NCBI RefSeq assembly: GCF_037126465.1 | Contig: NC_088207.1 | Location: 19,855,049 to 19,919,048 of the forward strand | Source: Ornithodoros turicata | Taxonomy: Eukaryota; Arthropoda; Arachnida; Ixodida; Argasidae | Reading direction: 5' to 3' | Length of the DNA: 64,000 bases | Part shown: positions 1 to 11,170 of the stretch, one piece after another | Layout of the letters: every line of letters begins with the position of its first letter | How positions within the stretch are numbered: the stretch's first letter is position 1 | Program-made: the position numbers and the translations under genes | Notes under the pieces: model-generated | Database searches by the model: none | What the model was told of the DNA's origin: nothing | Seen by the model: only the letters and a program-made list of their open reading frames with translations

Positions 1-122
1 GCATAATGACACAAAATAGGCTCCTCCTCCCGTTTTCAACTAATCTAGGGCGAGAACGTTGTCATTCGGGACGATGGTTAGCTAGGAGCGTGCTATGTGG
101 TGAAGCTCATTTTTAAGAGTGT
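1..122. mobile_element. Palindromic MITE, right arm (core type 1), cut by window edge
   Basis: Right half of the foldback element described at 6366. It holds the core motif with GGCTCCTCCTCCCG, the inner arm with CGAGAACGTTGTCATTCGGG and the end TTTTTAAGAGTGTA. The left half lies outside the window. Confidence 0.85.
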
Positions 123-474
123 AGCAATAGTATAGTGAGCAGTCGTCAGCTCTCATTTGCCACTGAGAATTCGTCAGCTTCGTCACGGCGTACTCGACTC
201 AGTGGTGGCTGTGGCGTCGCTCAGGCCAGTCCCGCGGTCCGGCTCCTTTAGCTCAGTGACGGGGGGTAGGAAGTGCATTGGCTCGTAACATCTGTTAAGA
301 AACTACAACACTGCACTCTGACAGAGCCGAGAATAGTCTCCAGAAGGTTTTTTATAAGGATTTTGGGGGACAGTAGGATTCTTGAGGCACCATGTGCATT
401 ACGCTGCACAGAGAAACGAATGAGTCAGTGACAATGCGGGTAACACAATATCACTTTATGGCAGCTTGCAGATT

Positions 475-1721
475 ATGCCCAATGCTTCAAATCCACCACC
501 CAGAACAGGACCACCCAGAGAAATACCAGGTGCAGAACTGTCTCGCGCTGCTCCGGCGGCCCATGTAAGCCCATTGGCAGCTACTACTGTTGCAACCAGA
601 ACACCTACCGGAGCAGCCAGCGAAGTTCCACCTGTGCCTCCGTTAAAGTTGCCTGCAAAGATGAACCATGATCATGTTAGCGAGAGGCCACCCCTAGTAA
701 CGCGTAAAGAAGGTGCCGCGCCGACATCTGGAGTACTGGCTGGAGCGTTCAAGGATGAACACGCTACGCGTAGTGATGTTTCTCGCCACAGTGGAGGCAG
801 GAAAACTCAGAAAGACAATGCAGCTCCGGTGGACACTAACGTCAGCATTCTTACTAACGCAGCTCCTGCAATACGCACACGTGGACCTTGCCCTGGAATG
901 CCCATGACGCCAGAGCAGATGGTGGGGAAGACGAGTCCAATAGATGACGACGTGCTAGGGAAGGGCGTGGAACAACAACGAACTATTTCAAGGCCTAAAC
1001 CACTTTCAGACATTGGCGGAGATCCTTGTGGATTTGCGGGTTCCGTTGCCACAGGGCAGGTCCGAGATCCTGACATACTGTTAGTTCCTATTGCGACGAA
1101 CATACCGGAATGGGCAGCTCTAACGGAAATCCAAGAAACTCCAACAACAGGATATCTACAGCAGAAGGAATGGGTACCTCAAACAGAAAAGCAAAATCCG
1201 ACAGCGGGATACATTCAGCAGGAGAAATCGTTAGCACATATAGGAGTGCAAAATTTTTTTGAAACAGGAGTTGTTCAGCAACAGGAATTGGTACGCACGA
1301 TAGGCACGCAAAATGCATGGCCTAGGGAACCTGTTCAGGGACAGGAGTGGGTTGCTCCAGTTGTAATGTATGAAGCACCGGAAAACAGCCATCTTCAGCA
1401 GCCCGCGCAGACCTTCAACTCAACATGTCCAGGAATAGTGGAACAATCGGGTCCGCCTGCTGTTCAACAATTTGATACCCGTTCCTTCCAGATGAACCAA
1501 GTAATGGGACTTAGGAATCAGCCGCCAGACTCAACAAGCGGTCAAGAACCGTGGATTCAGCCGCTGTACAGTGTGAGACAGATACCTGTCTCAGCCAAAC
1601 AAGCAAACGAGCATCAATGCGGCTACTGCATCGGGCAAACACCCCATCCATATGTTCCACAACTACCATACATGCTGTCACAGGAAGCATATGTAGGCCC
1701 CGACTTCCCTATAGTGAATGG
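475..1721 (+). CDS. Exon 1 of the repeat/TM protein: Pro/Gln-rich tail with 20-aa repeats
   Basis: The frame stays open for about 1.25 kb. The first in-frame ATG is at 466. The ATG at 475 lies just after a TTGCAG acceptor-like site ending at 471, so a 5'UTR intron may end there and I prefer 475. At 1722 a GTAAGC donor precedes an in-frame TAA, as expected at an exon edge. Residues coded by about 1111-1410 form five imperfect repeats of the type EW....E.Q..PT.GY.QQK. No signal peptide is present. Composition is low-complexity and probably disordered. Confidence 0.62.
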
Positions 1722-4700
1722 GTAAGCTTGCTTCCTTGACAAATCTGTGCAAGAAAAGGCAATTTCAGCCCGCGTATGGCTGCAGAGTGAAGAGTTTGTG
1801 CAGTTCTGAAAAAGTGAAACTGCATGAACGGTAGAGTTTGGGAGCATTGCAAGGTGAAGTTATGTTTTAACAGTGCAGGTAAAACGGATGGCGATGATGT
1901 TGCAAGGACGTTCCATAATCAGGAGCCCGTAGTGATTTTAGTTGGTAGTGGCCCTGTAAGAAACACCCGACCGCTGTATTTACAACATGGTACGCTTTGC
2001 TTGGCCTTTTTAGACAGCCTGCAAAATATAAAAATACCACGTGAGAACGTGCCCATGAGCGGACATTGGATTGTGTATTCTCTTACTTCGCTGGCTCTCT
2101 TTTACTGCCAAATACGAAAGAGCCAACAAAGCATATCTTCGAAACACCTAGAAAAGGTTAATAATGTAAAACCCCGAGACTAGGGAACACGAAGGGACAG
2201 ACACAACACGGTGTTTTCGAACGCATTCAATTCTTTCCAGTTGACTTTCTTCACACTTGAGCTTTCCAGGTGACACATCGGCCCTTGGAGCAGTATTTGA
2301 ATTGCCAGCTGGCGAGTCTGATGTAATTAATTAGTTATTTAATTTGCCAGAGTGTTAATTGGACACAACAAGCTCTCCTCTCAAATTAGAAAGGATAACT
2401 GCCTGGAGTTCTGTCGCAAGGGAGAGCTGTAGCCCTCATGAATCGTGCTCTAGGATTTCTGAGATTTAACGCCTTCATTTTGTCCTTTAGCGCAGGGCCT
2501 CACTCGAAAGACAAAAAGAAAAAAAAGAGGAAAACGTCTGCCACGGAAAAGTCGCAGCAGCGTGCCCGAAAGAATGTCAAAGACGAATCCCAACAAACAC
2601 AGTGGGAGTTGCGGTCAAGGGAACAGCAAACCGAGCCAGAGCTGCCGACCGCCAATCCCGCAGACGTTATCAGAGTAGAGATCGTGGACGTCACTCCAGG
2701 TTACGGACACATGTCGCCGGCGTGTGCAGGGCATCTCAGCCCGGATCTGATGATGCAAGGGAGTGCAGAATTTGAAAACAGAAACCATGAAACGGACACG
2801 TGTCCGGCGCACGGATACGTATTCCCTCAGTGCGCGGGACAACTCGGCGAGGATTGGGCTGAGAAACAGCATGCCGAATTTCAAGTTGCAGCTCCTCCAA
2901 CAGCAACAACGAAAAGTGCAGCGCCCACAATTGAGAAGCCCACTGCTACTAAGGGAGGGGCCAAAGAGAATGTACTCAAGTAAGTCTTCCTCTGCTCAGG
3001 TACAATATTATGCGCATTGAGTTCCGTCTCTCAGTGACGGGGGTCGCTAAACGCACAGAGCTCAGACCAAGTCGTGTAACAGAGACTCCACGACAAGTGA
3101 GCGTCCCTGTTATTCCAGCTTTAGCCCTTTCCACACTCTAAATTTGACACCTTTATTCGCTCAAAACAGGTATATTTTTATAACAACACCCTTTTCTGTT
3201 CCTCAGAGTGAAGGAGAGGGTGCGAGAAGAGCGTTACAAAAGATGTAATATCTACACTCTTAGAAATGAACTTCACCGCATAGCACGCTCCTATCCAACC
3301 ATCATGTCGAATGATATCGTTATCTGCCCTGATTTGTTGAAAACGGGAGGCGTACGCCCTTTTTGTGACAATTATGAACAGCATAAGTGTCACAAAAAAG
3401 GCGTACGCCTGCCGCTTTCAACAAATCAGGGCAGATAACGATATCATTCGAGATGGTGGTTGGCTAGAAGCGTGCTATGCGGTGAAGTTCATTGTTAAGA
3501 GTGTATATATATGGGGTAAGGTGGGGCAAGATGAGACACAGGCCAAGATGATACATTTTTAGCTCGACGTGGCCTGTCCCAGACTCGCGTTGCTCCACTC
3601 GCTTCAAACTTTACTCATAGGTTGCTGTCCTCCTTATTGCACTTGAGAATTCTCGGGATTGGTGTTTGCACTCTTAGAAATGAACTTCACCACATAGCAC
3701 GCTCCTAGCCAGCCATTATCTCGAATATCGTTATCTGCCTTGATTTGTTGAAAACGGGGGGCGTACGCCTTTTTGTGACAATTATGAACAGCATAAGTGT
3801 CACAGAAAAGACGTACGCCTCCCGTTTTCAACAAATCAGGGCAGATAACGATATCATTCGAGATGATGGTTGGCTAGCAGCGTGCTATGCGGTGAAGTTC
3901 ATTTTTAAGAGTGTGCGTTGAAGAGAGAAAAAAAAAAATCGGTTACTTCTGCCTAATTTCTTAGGCAACTTGAGGCCTTGTATGTGATTGTCCCTTCTAT
4001 GTTGTTCCAGCCTCAGAACATCAGTTGTCTCATGCTCAACAATTGCCGCTTGCGTCGATCCCTGTCGTATGAATGTGTGTATGAGTGCGCAAAAATGTAA
4101 GAGTGAAAGGAGGATGAGTGAGAGAGAGTGACTGATTTGTCCCTTCAGATGACGCACCCTGGAAGTCGCTGAGAAGGCGTGTTAGCTTAGCTCAATTGGT
4201 AGAGCCCTGGACCGGTAATCCAGAAGATGTGGGTTCGAGTCCTACAGCTGGCTAACCTTTTCAGTGACTTTCATCTTTCATCGTTAATTTCTTAGGCAAC
4301 TTGAGGCCTTGTATGTGATTGTCCCTTCTATGTTCCAGCCTCAGAACATCAGTTATCTCAAGGTTTACTTTATTCTACTAATTTACTAACTAACTATTTA
4401 ACTGAAAAATTAATGCATCCGATTATACCCACGGGGTAAGACACGACAACTTAATGTAATTTAAGTGTAGTGCAATTTATATTTAATGTAATTTAGAAAC
4501 TGACAAGTCAACTATTAGGTAACTTTATGCTTGTTCCTCAGAGATTCCTTGGTTGTACATTGGCTAGGATATTTCCAGCAAAGCAGGAGCGCAATCAAGA
4601 GCGCGAGCGACCAGCGACACATCAGACTTGCGGGTCCTTGTTTGCAAAGGACGGTGGAGGGAAATAGCACCGGGTTCTGTGGTATTATTGCACATCGTGT

Positions 4701-7700
4701 AGGCGGTGGGCTCAATGGGGCTGTGTAGGTGCTTGACTTGCAAAGAAAAAGAAGTTCTATGGTGAATTATCACGGCGTGTCTCATATTGCGCCACAGGAT
4801 GTCCCCTCTTGCCCCGAGGGTTGGGGCAAAATGAGACAATCTGCATTTTTGTATTTCTTGTTTTATGGTTCTTTTCGAACTGGCTACGTCCGTTGTCCTA
4901 CTTACATATCAGAAGCTCTCGACCAAAAATAAAAATTCCATATTCAATTGCAGATTTCTGTCTCATCTTGCCCCACCTTTCCCTACCACATTCTATCCAA
5001 TGTCTATCATTAAAGGAGGTAAGGACTTCTATCTGCATGTATTTAGTTACGGGTCTAATAGATGTAATATTGTTCTTCTACGCTTCGTAATTCTATTTAC
5101 AATTTATTGTTCAATTCATCTCCTTCATAATTTGTGCAGCGTTACTATAAAAACGCACTCTCATTCGTATTCGGGCGACTAGAGGCACCGCCGTCCGGAT
5201 ACCTCTATCCATCGTTACGTCATCTGAAGAATTGTAGCACCCAATCAGACGCCAACGCGGAGGTACACATAACGTTCTGCATTACCCTTTTCAAGATGAT
5301 CTTCACTACATGGCACGCTCCTAGCCAACCATCATCCCGAATGACAACGTTCTCGCCCTAGATTTGTTGAAAACCGGAGGCGCAGCCCATTTTGTAGCCG
5401 TGCATAATAGATACATAATAGGCTCCGCCTCTCGTTATCAACAAATCATGGGCGAGAACGTTGTCAATTGGGATGATGGTTGGTTAGGAGCGTGCTATGT
5501 GCTGAAGATACGCACTCGTCAGATTCATCTATACAAAAGGTGTCACAGACAACACGTTGAAATCGCCGTTTTGAGCCGACACAGTCGGCGGGCTCGCTTG
5601 GTACAGTTCATAGCTCCTTTAAGGTTGTAAAGTGAGGCGTTAAAACATGTGTTTACATCCAATACACCTTTTTTACACCCAATTTGAACGGGGAATGTGG
5701 TGTTAAAATGGTGTTAAAATTATGCTGGTTGCACAGCTCCGCTCAGCGAGTAATTACATTATAGACGATAACCTGAGTTAAAAACACAATATTAAAACCT
5801 CAACCACAGTAAGGGTGGTGCTTGCCGTAGAAGCAAGATCGTCGAACTGTATGTCGAAGAGAGAGAAAGTACACAAGCGAGCTGGTGTAACGTTGAAGTA
5901 GGAAGCATGAGCTTGAGCATGAGCAGAACGGAGTATACAGGAGTCTCACGAAAACTGTACGAACTCTATGTCTCGGCATGCTGCCGGCGGAACTTGTATT
6001 ACAGTGGGTATTTGAGAGGGAGTATTCGCCAGAAAACAACTCCATCCTAAAAGGCGTTTTCGATAGAATACTCCCCTTTTAAAGGTGTTTTTGTTTTTAG
6101 ACGCCCATTATTGGAGTGTTTTATGAGGAATACGTCTAATTAAAGGGTGTTTTAGAAAACACCCCTTCATTCGGGTGCAAAGGCAACTCCAGAAAGGTGT
6201 GCGCCATTGGACAAGCCATTTACACCAAAAAATTGTAGAAAAGTCTACTGTGCAAGAATCGGGGAGACAAACGTGATGTAGGACGTGCTTCACCTCACAG
6301 GTGCTGCGCATGATCGAGGTGGAAGCGCATGTAAGACCGTAGATTGGCTTACATTGCCTCGCATCTACACTCTTAGAAATGAACTTCACCACATAGCACG
6401 CTCCTAGCCAACCATCATCCCGAATGACAACGTTCTCGCCTCTGATTTGTTGAAAACGGGAGGAGGAGCCTATTTTGTGCCGTGCATAATGGCCACAAAA
6501 TAGGCTCATCCTCCCGTTTTCAACAAATCAGGGGCGAGAACGTTGTCATTCGGGATGATGGTTGGCTAGGAGCGTGCTATGTGGTGAAGTTCATTTCTAA
6601 GAGTGTATGTAGTGGCATGTTCCTTGCAGGTTCCTTCTAGGCACGTTCCTGTTAGGTGAAGCTATAGTAGACTAGAGAAGCCTACCTTACCTGCTTGTAG
6701 CTGCCATGAATACCAGATGTGTCGCTCTTTCCACTTTGCCTCGATTGAATTGGCTACAACAGCTCTGCAAACAGAAGTTTCAGCTAGCGTGCTTAGGCTA
6801 GTGTGACGGAGTTTCGATATCGACTCAAAGGTAACAGAATTGAAGTGGAAAGTATCTTACGGTTTCTTTCTAGTTTCGTGGAGGTATTGCACTTTCCGCC
6901 CGACGTTACCACTAGAACACCTCGCATGCGTACGACGATGATGTCATATGAACGATACAGGAGTGGGGGCAAGTGCCGATCTATAGGCGAATGTTAATGG
7001 TGTCGTTCTTCCCGTGATACCCTCAAATTCCTCTCACCGGTTAAGAACACCTAGAATATGGGGTATCCCGAGTCCAGATCCAGCACTGGCAACTGGCTTA
7101 GGTGGCAACTGAATCGAATGTTTTCCATATTCACTGCAGGACTAATGTCGACAGGTGGTTTCCTATAAAGGCGGCCTATATAAGAGGCAGGATGTCCTCC
7201 AAGGAACATGTCGCTGCCACGATAAGCACATTGTTTAGCAATGCACCAGTCTAATCGTCCAGTTACTGTTGCTGTACATACCTACTCTGTTACTTTAACT
7301 TGAAAACTAGCCAGCGCAACACGGTCCTAGCCAAGCATTCTGAATGACAGCATTCTTCTTCTGATGTCTTCTGATGTCTTGAAACTGAGAGGCCTTTTTG
7401 GACATCCCGCGTTTTTTTCCCCTTCCTCCCCGCCAAGAAACGTTAAACAGCGTATTGTGGAAGTGGTGTTCCTCTACGTTTGGTGACCCAGACATCGGAC
7501 ATTACAGTCTGGTACACTGACTGTTGAAACTGACTGGGTTGTGCCATGTCGCCCGGTATTTGTGGCGCATCGTCGTCGTCCCCGGGCTGCCACAAGCGTT
7601 GTCAGCGCGGCGAGTGCTGGAATGATATCGTTCTAAACGATGATTCGCATTTTAACGGCGCATCAGTTACTCATGCCAAAATGCGCCATCAGTGGTGGAA

Positions 7701-8678
7701 AAGGTGGAAAGTGCTGGAAATGACTTTGGGGTCCGAGCAGCGTTATGCGGCGATGTTGCGTTTTAACAATGACTTGTCTTTGTACTGACGTCCCCACGAG
7801 TGTTGGGGATACTGCGTAAAATTTATCCTCCATTGAGAGAAGGCAGGGGTATTACGTCCTCCGCTATGCTGGAGCGGAGCCTCCTCTTTTCTTGTTGGCT
7901 TACTTAGGTGGCTTTTGCATTGTGGACTCCACGACTCATGGAACAGCTCGCGTGGCTCTATGGTTAGCGTGCTGGCCATGTCACGTCGAGACTGGAAGGT
8001 AACCGGGTTCGAATCCCGGTGATGGCTGTGCTGTCTGGGATTTTTCCTCGGTTTTCCTCAGACGCTTTCAGACATATGTCGGCACTGTTCCCTTAGAAGC
8101 TGGCCCAGGACGCATATTCACCCAGCTGGCGTCAGTCGTCACGTTGCCCACCTCGGTGAGGCCAACAATGGCGAGCCCTTTCACCACGACTCACGGCACA
8201 CGGACCTCTCACGCTCAGAGCGACTCACGCGGGCGACGTAAAGAGGTTAATTAGGGACAGGCACATTTGGCGTTCCCCAAAGATGTTCGTCGTCATGTTT
8301 CAGTAATTCCTATATGGTAATTTAATTAATGTAATGTTCCGCCCTCTACGGACGGCACAGCCAACGACTGAGCTTTTGTCATCAGGGCATGAGAATTAAG
8401 GTCTTGATAAGTCACTGAATAAGCTTCCCACTAATAGCGTGCAATGATTAGCGCAATGCATGTTTAGCAATCCATATTTAGCGTTTGAAGAATGTGGATG
8501 AAATCACAATATGGGTTCAAGCGCTATATATACTGCTCTATATATATTTGCAGAAAATACAAGATGCCAAAAATGCCAGTCGGGAAGAATGCTGCCATGG
8601 CGGTGGTAATGGCAGCTGTGGTCGCCGTGTTTCTAGTCCTCTTCCTCTTGGCGTTCCTTGTTCGCTCCACCAGCTCAG
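475..8678 (+). CDS. Pro/Gln-rich repeat protein with one transmembrane segment (5' part of gene, three exons)
   Basis: I recognise no named family. Three exons join with matching phases: 475-1721 (ends phase 2), 2491-2979 (starts and ends phase 2) and 8554-8678 (starts phase 2, ends phase 1). The product starts with about 415 residues rich in Pro, Gln, Thr and Ala that include five 20-residue repeats. A Lys-rich block (KDKKKKKRK) follows, then a degenerate pair of GY...P.CAG.L...AEF repeats, then a basic stretch, and then a strong 22-residue hydrophobic helix (AVVMAAVVAVFLVLFLLAFLV). With no leader and positive charge before the helix, a type II orientation with a long cytoplasmic tail is likely (inference). 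Tick M13 (neprilysin-like) peptidases can have this layout, but no catalytic exon is seen, so that is only a suggestion. Splice sites are GTAAGC, TCCTTTAG, GTAAGT, TTTGCAG and a weaker GTTTGG. Confidence 0.6.
1760..2490 (+). other. Intron with one arm of a dispersed hairpin repeat
   Basis: Intron 1 of the repeat/TM gene. At about 2167-2215 it carries a single arm (AACCCCGAGACTAGGG...GGGACAGACACA) of the repeat that forms a full hairpin at 9898. Nothing else is recognised. Confidence 0.45.
2491..2979 (+). CDS. Exon 2 of the repeat/TM protein: Lys-rich linker and duplicated Cys motif
   Basis: The acceptor is a clean pyrimidine tract ending TCCTTTAG at 2490, and the donor is AA|GTAAGT at 2980. 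Entering in phase 2 after exon 1 gives the residue order Gly-Ala-Gly-Pro and then a nine-residue block KDKKKKKRK. Two segments (GYGHMSPACAGHLS and HGYVFPQCAGQLGED, each ending in AEF) are copies of one another. Leaving in phase 2 matches the exon at 8554. Confidence 0.58.
3253..3505. mobile_element. Palindromic MITE, core type 2 (full copy)
   Basis: Both arms are present. The ends are TACACTCTTAGAAATGAACT and, inverted, TTGTTAAGAGTGTA, flanked by TA. The core has GGCGTACGCC and TTTTGTGACA, and the inner arms have GATATCGTTATCTGCCCTGA. TA flanks suggest mobilisation by a Tc1/mariner transposase (inference). Confidence 0.9.
3669..3914. mobile_element. Palindromic MITE, core type 2 (full copy)
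   Basis: A second, near-identical copy starts only about 160 bp after the previous one. Arms, core (GGCGTACGCC) and CACTCTTA ends are all present. Confidence 0.9.
3953..4036 (+). repeat. SINE body fragment of the tRNA-headed family
   Basis: The sequence from TTTCTTAGGCAACTTGAGGC to the CAGCCTCAGAACATCAGTTG region repeats at 4285-4358, where it follows a tRNA-like head. The head is missing in this copy. Confidence 0.65.
4184..4361 (+). mobile_element. tRNA-headed SINE, complete copy
   Basis: The head at 4184-4256 folds as a tRNA cloverleaf. The acceptor GTTAGCT pairs with AGCTGGC (G.U pairs allowed), the D stem is GCTC/GAGC, the anticodon stem is CTGGA/TCCAG, and the T arm is GTGGG-TTCGAGT-CCTAC. 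The B-box-like GGTTCGAGTCC is intact. The anticodon would be GGT, but position 33 is C instead of the universal U, so this is not a working tRNA. A body of about 100 bp follows (TTTTCAGTGACTTTCATCTT and then CCTCAGAACATCAGTT). Further copies are at 28462 and 32784, the last with target duplications. Confidence 0.75.
4400..5284. other. No recognisable gene
   Basis: AT-rich stretches and short chance frames only. GGGGCAAGATGAGAC-like pieces near 3520, 4825 and 4960 suggest an old dispersed repeat. Confidence 0.35.
5285..5515. mobile_element. Palindromic MITE, diverged core type 1
   Basis: Both arms are recognisable (AGCCAACCATCATCCCGAATG and the inverse TTGGGATGATGGTTGGTTAGG), but the extreme ends have decayed. 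Confidence 0.75.
5630..6190. repeat. Region with GTGTT(T/A)AAA subterminal-type motifs
   Basis: Motifs such as GGTGTTAAAA, GGGTGTTTTAGAAAACACCC and AAAGGTGTTTTTG recur at both ends of this interval and again at 10075-10200. This suggests a decayed DNA transposon with repetitive ends. No coding part is seen. Confidence 0.4.
6366..6607. mobile_element. Palindromic MITE, core type 1 (full, nearly perfect palindrome)
   Basis: Reference copy of core type 1: TACACTCTTAGAAATGAACT, then AGCCAACCATCATCCCGAAT, ACAACGTTCTCGCC and TTGTTGAAAACGGGAGGA, then the same sequences inverted to AAGAGTGTA. The two arms of about 115 bp are almost identical and flank a very short loop. It is flanked by TA. Confidence 0.93.
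6660..7440. other. No recognisable gene
   Basis: Unique-looking sequence with only short chance frames. I see nothing supportable. Confidence 0.3.
7455..7600. mobile_element. Remnant of the ~170-bp LTR family with primer-binding site
   Basis: An LTR end (GTGTTCCTCTACG) is followed by TTTGGTGACCCAGAC, matching the primer-binding site of the elements at 54589-56442. A short inverted LTR piece (GTCCCCGGGCTGCCACAA) lies at about 7575-7593. Both are fragments. Confidence 0.5.
7944..8192 (+). mobile_element. Ruka-like tRNA-derived SINE
   Basis: A tRNA-like head (GCGTGGCTCTATGGTTAGCG, then GGGTTCGAATCCCGGTGATG, a perfect B box) is followed by the tick SINE body, including ATGTCGGCACTGTTCCCTTA and GCCCAGGACGCATATTCACC. 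The resemblance to the ixodid tick Ruka family is from memory. It lies in intron 2 of the repeat/TM gene. Confidence 0.8.
8554..8678 (+). CDS. Exon 3 of the repeat/TM protein: transmembrane helix
   Basis: The acceptor is ATATTTGCAG at 8553. The phase-2 entry reads basic residues (KYKMPKMPVGK) and then about 22 hydrophobic residues ending LLAFLV, followed by RSTSS. The positive-inside rule favours a cytoplasmic N-terminus. The GTTTGG donor at 8679 is weak. If it is not used, the frame runs on to a stop at 8762, giving a short tail ending TTYS. Confidence 0.55.
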
Positions 8679-8699
8679 GTTTGGATATACCACTTCAAT

Positions 8700-9890
8700 G
8701 CGGAACGTTTGATACAATGGCTGCGACAGCTAGCTATGATTTGTACGCTACAACTTATAGTTAGCATACGTACGTAGCGCCTAAGTAAAGTAGGACTACG
8801 AAGGAAGAACTAGTTACTGGGAGAAACATGTTGCCGACAGGGGCGGGACTTGGTGATCCGGATGCTTCAGCTGGTCGTAGGCACTGTATGTAACACACTG
8901 TGCTACATTATTATAGTTACGTCATCACACCTTAACATATCATTACCGACATCAAACCGCAGGGGCACCTCTTGTAGGGTGTACACAGCTGAAAAAGTTA
9001 GGGGGTGTCACTGAACATTTCGGGGGTGTTGGGGGGTGTAGGGGGTGTCTGGATAAATCACTGGTCAAGACAACGCAGTTCTCTACCTACCTCCATTGAC
9101 TAATTGCTGTGCACGGCATGCTGCCATCGGTAAACATTTACATGTCGCTATACCGCGTTATTTGGAAAACACGCGCGATATGAAAAGGTTTGCGTGCGTT
9201 TCGGTGTAAGACCGGGAATTTTTCGGACAGCACTCGAAGTCAACTTATTATTTGAACAGTAACGATGTATTTCAGCACCGTCGCATCTTGGAGCCAACTT
9301 CGCCTCAACGACTAGTGAGCGCGGTCTGCGACGGCGACCTGCTAAGAATGTGAAGCTCAGTCGGATCATCTTGAATGAGAAAGCCTACTGGTCAGTATAC
9401 CACCAAGGAACACACAATAACTCCGGTAATCTTGCAACGTTTAAATTGCGATGTTTATCTAAACAGTAAATGTTTGCTCGTCAACGGAACATGCACGACA
9501 ATACGCGTCGCTAAATGCTAAATGCTTCGTAGGTAAAATGCTTCGAACGATACGCCTGCAGGCTTGTTAATATGTGACCTGCCCGCGACATGACGTCATG
9601 GCTGAAGGCAACAAAAATGCAGTTTTTCTTGCCAGGAACCTACGTTAAACGGGCTAAGTGTATGTTATGTCCTGTGATTGTTCTTTTACATTTCCTTTCC
9701 CAGTGAGCGCTTAATTCGAAAATCAGATTTTAATACTTGCAGCAAGCATAGGAAGCGATTGCGGGGGACTTGAGTACCTGAGCCTCCTCCCCCCCCCACC
9801 CCGGACCTTTCCCGGGGGCGGTTGGGGGGGGTGGTGGCAGGTCCCTTCGGGAAGTCTACCCAGCTGACACTCAAGATTAACACAATAAAG
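8700..9890. other. No recognisable gene
   Basis: Contains a GGGGGTGT-rich patch near 9000-9050 and C/G runs near 9788-9830. No coding or element signature is identified. Confidence 0.3.
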
Positions 9891-9897
9891 CTTGATA

Positions 9898-10001
9898 TAA
9901 AACCCCCGAGACTAGGGAACACGAAGGGACAGACACAAACACGAAATCGTCGACTTCGTGTTTGTGTCTGTCCCTTCGTGTTCCCAAGTCTCGGGGTTTT
10001 A
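9898..10001. repeat. Near-perfect hairpin (foldback) of ~104 bp
   Basis: AAACCCCCGAGACTAGGGAA through GGGACAGACACAAACACGAA is followed, after the centre ATCGTCGAC, by its inverse TTCGTGTTTGTGTCTGTCCC to TCTCGGGGTTTT. Single arms occur at 2167, and diverged ends at 49338 and 49508. Confidence 0.9.
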
Positions 10002-10404
10002 TATCATGCATCATCTTCACCAGCTCGCTTGCTTCCTAGTAATTTTTTCATTGGCAATAAAGCTTTCTGCACCCTTTAGGGTGTAAAATGAGGACAACAC
10101 CTCACTTTTTTGCAGGTACGCCCTTCGCTACATCTCCGTGAAACTACGAGGGTGTTTTATGAGTGTCCAATGGGTGTACATTAGAAACACACTTTAAGGA
10201 CCAGGGATGCGCAGTAGTTAGATACTTGCAATTACTGCAATTACTGCATGGTGGTTAAAACGTAGTTAAAATGTACTGCGAAAAAATGATAGTCATAACT
10301 ACAGTAGTTAGGTTACAGTGGGCAACAACTATTTCGCATTTTATAACAATTTTCGACGGAGAATCAGGACTGAATATAAGCGTTGCAACAGGACCGTTGG
10401 CTGT

Positions 10405-10645
10405 CGGAGCGTGCAGTTGTGAGGGCCATGAGGGCATGTGCTTGTGAGGGTGAGGGAGAATGAGGGCTTGCGTTTGTGAAGGCCGTAAGAGTGAGTGAAG
10501 GCTGTGAGGGCGAGTGAGAGCATGTGCTCGTGAGGGCGATGAGGGTGAGGGCGAGTGAGGGCTTGCGCTTGTGAGAGCCCTTATGGTGAGGGCGAGTGAG
10601 GGCATGTGCCCGAGAGGGCCGTGAGGGTGAGGGCGAGTGAGGTTT
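10405..10645. repeat. GAGGGCGAGTGAGGGC minisatellite
   Basis: Imperfect tandem units built from GTGAGGGCGAGTGAGGGC and TTGTGAGGGC. The tract ends exactly where the copia reading frame begins, so it marks the truncated 5' edge of that element. Confidence 0.75.
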
Positions 10646-11170
10646 CGCCAGAATGCCCATCTATGCTCCTGCTAGAGTTTGGTATTCCCAAAACAATCTG
10701 GGCCGACACACTTGTAACTGCCGGTTACCTACGAAATCAGTGTTACTTCAACTCCGTGTGCGGGCAGGTGCCAGAGGCGCTGTGTTTTGGAAAATAAGTC
10801 CGTATCAGCCACATAAGGGCATATGGATGCAGAGCCTGGGCCATAAAGAAACAGTCCAAATTGGACCCCGAGGCAGTACAGTATATGTTGGTCGGGTACC
10901 CCGAGAACGCAAAATGGAACAAGTTGTGGGACAGAGAAACCGACAGTTTCTTCGTCAGGCGTAACACTTTCTTTGACGAAGATAGCTTGCTTTGCAAGAG
11001 CATAAACGACACACTCACCCAGCTTGTAAATTCGGATTCAGCGATGGTACCGTGAGTTTAGACTTGTTGTGATAGCCTTGACGGGAAAACCCCACGAAAG
11101 CGCCTGTGGATCCGTCGGAGGTTGTGCCAGCGACTGCAGACGTGTGCCCTCCAACTATAATTGACGTCGA

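Noticed and set aside
4184..4256. A functional tRNA gene.
   Set aside because: The cloverleaf folds, but position 33 is C. The sequence is repeated, with differing anticodons, as the head of a SINE.
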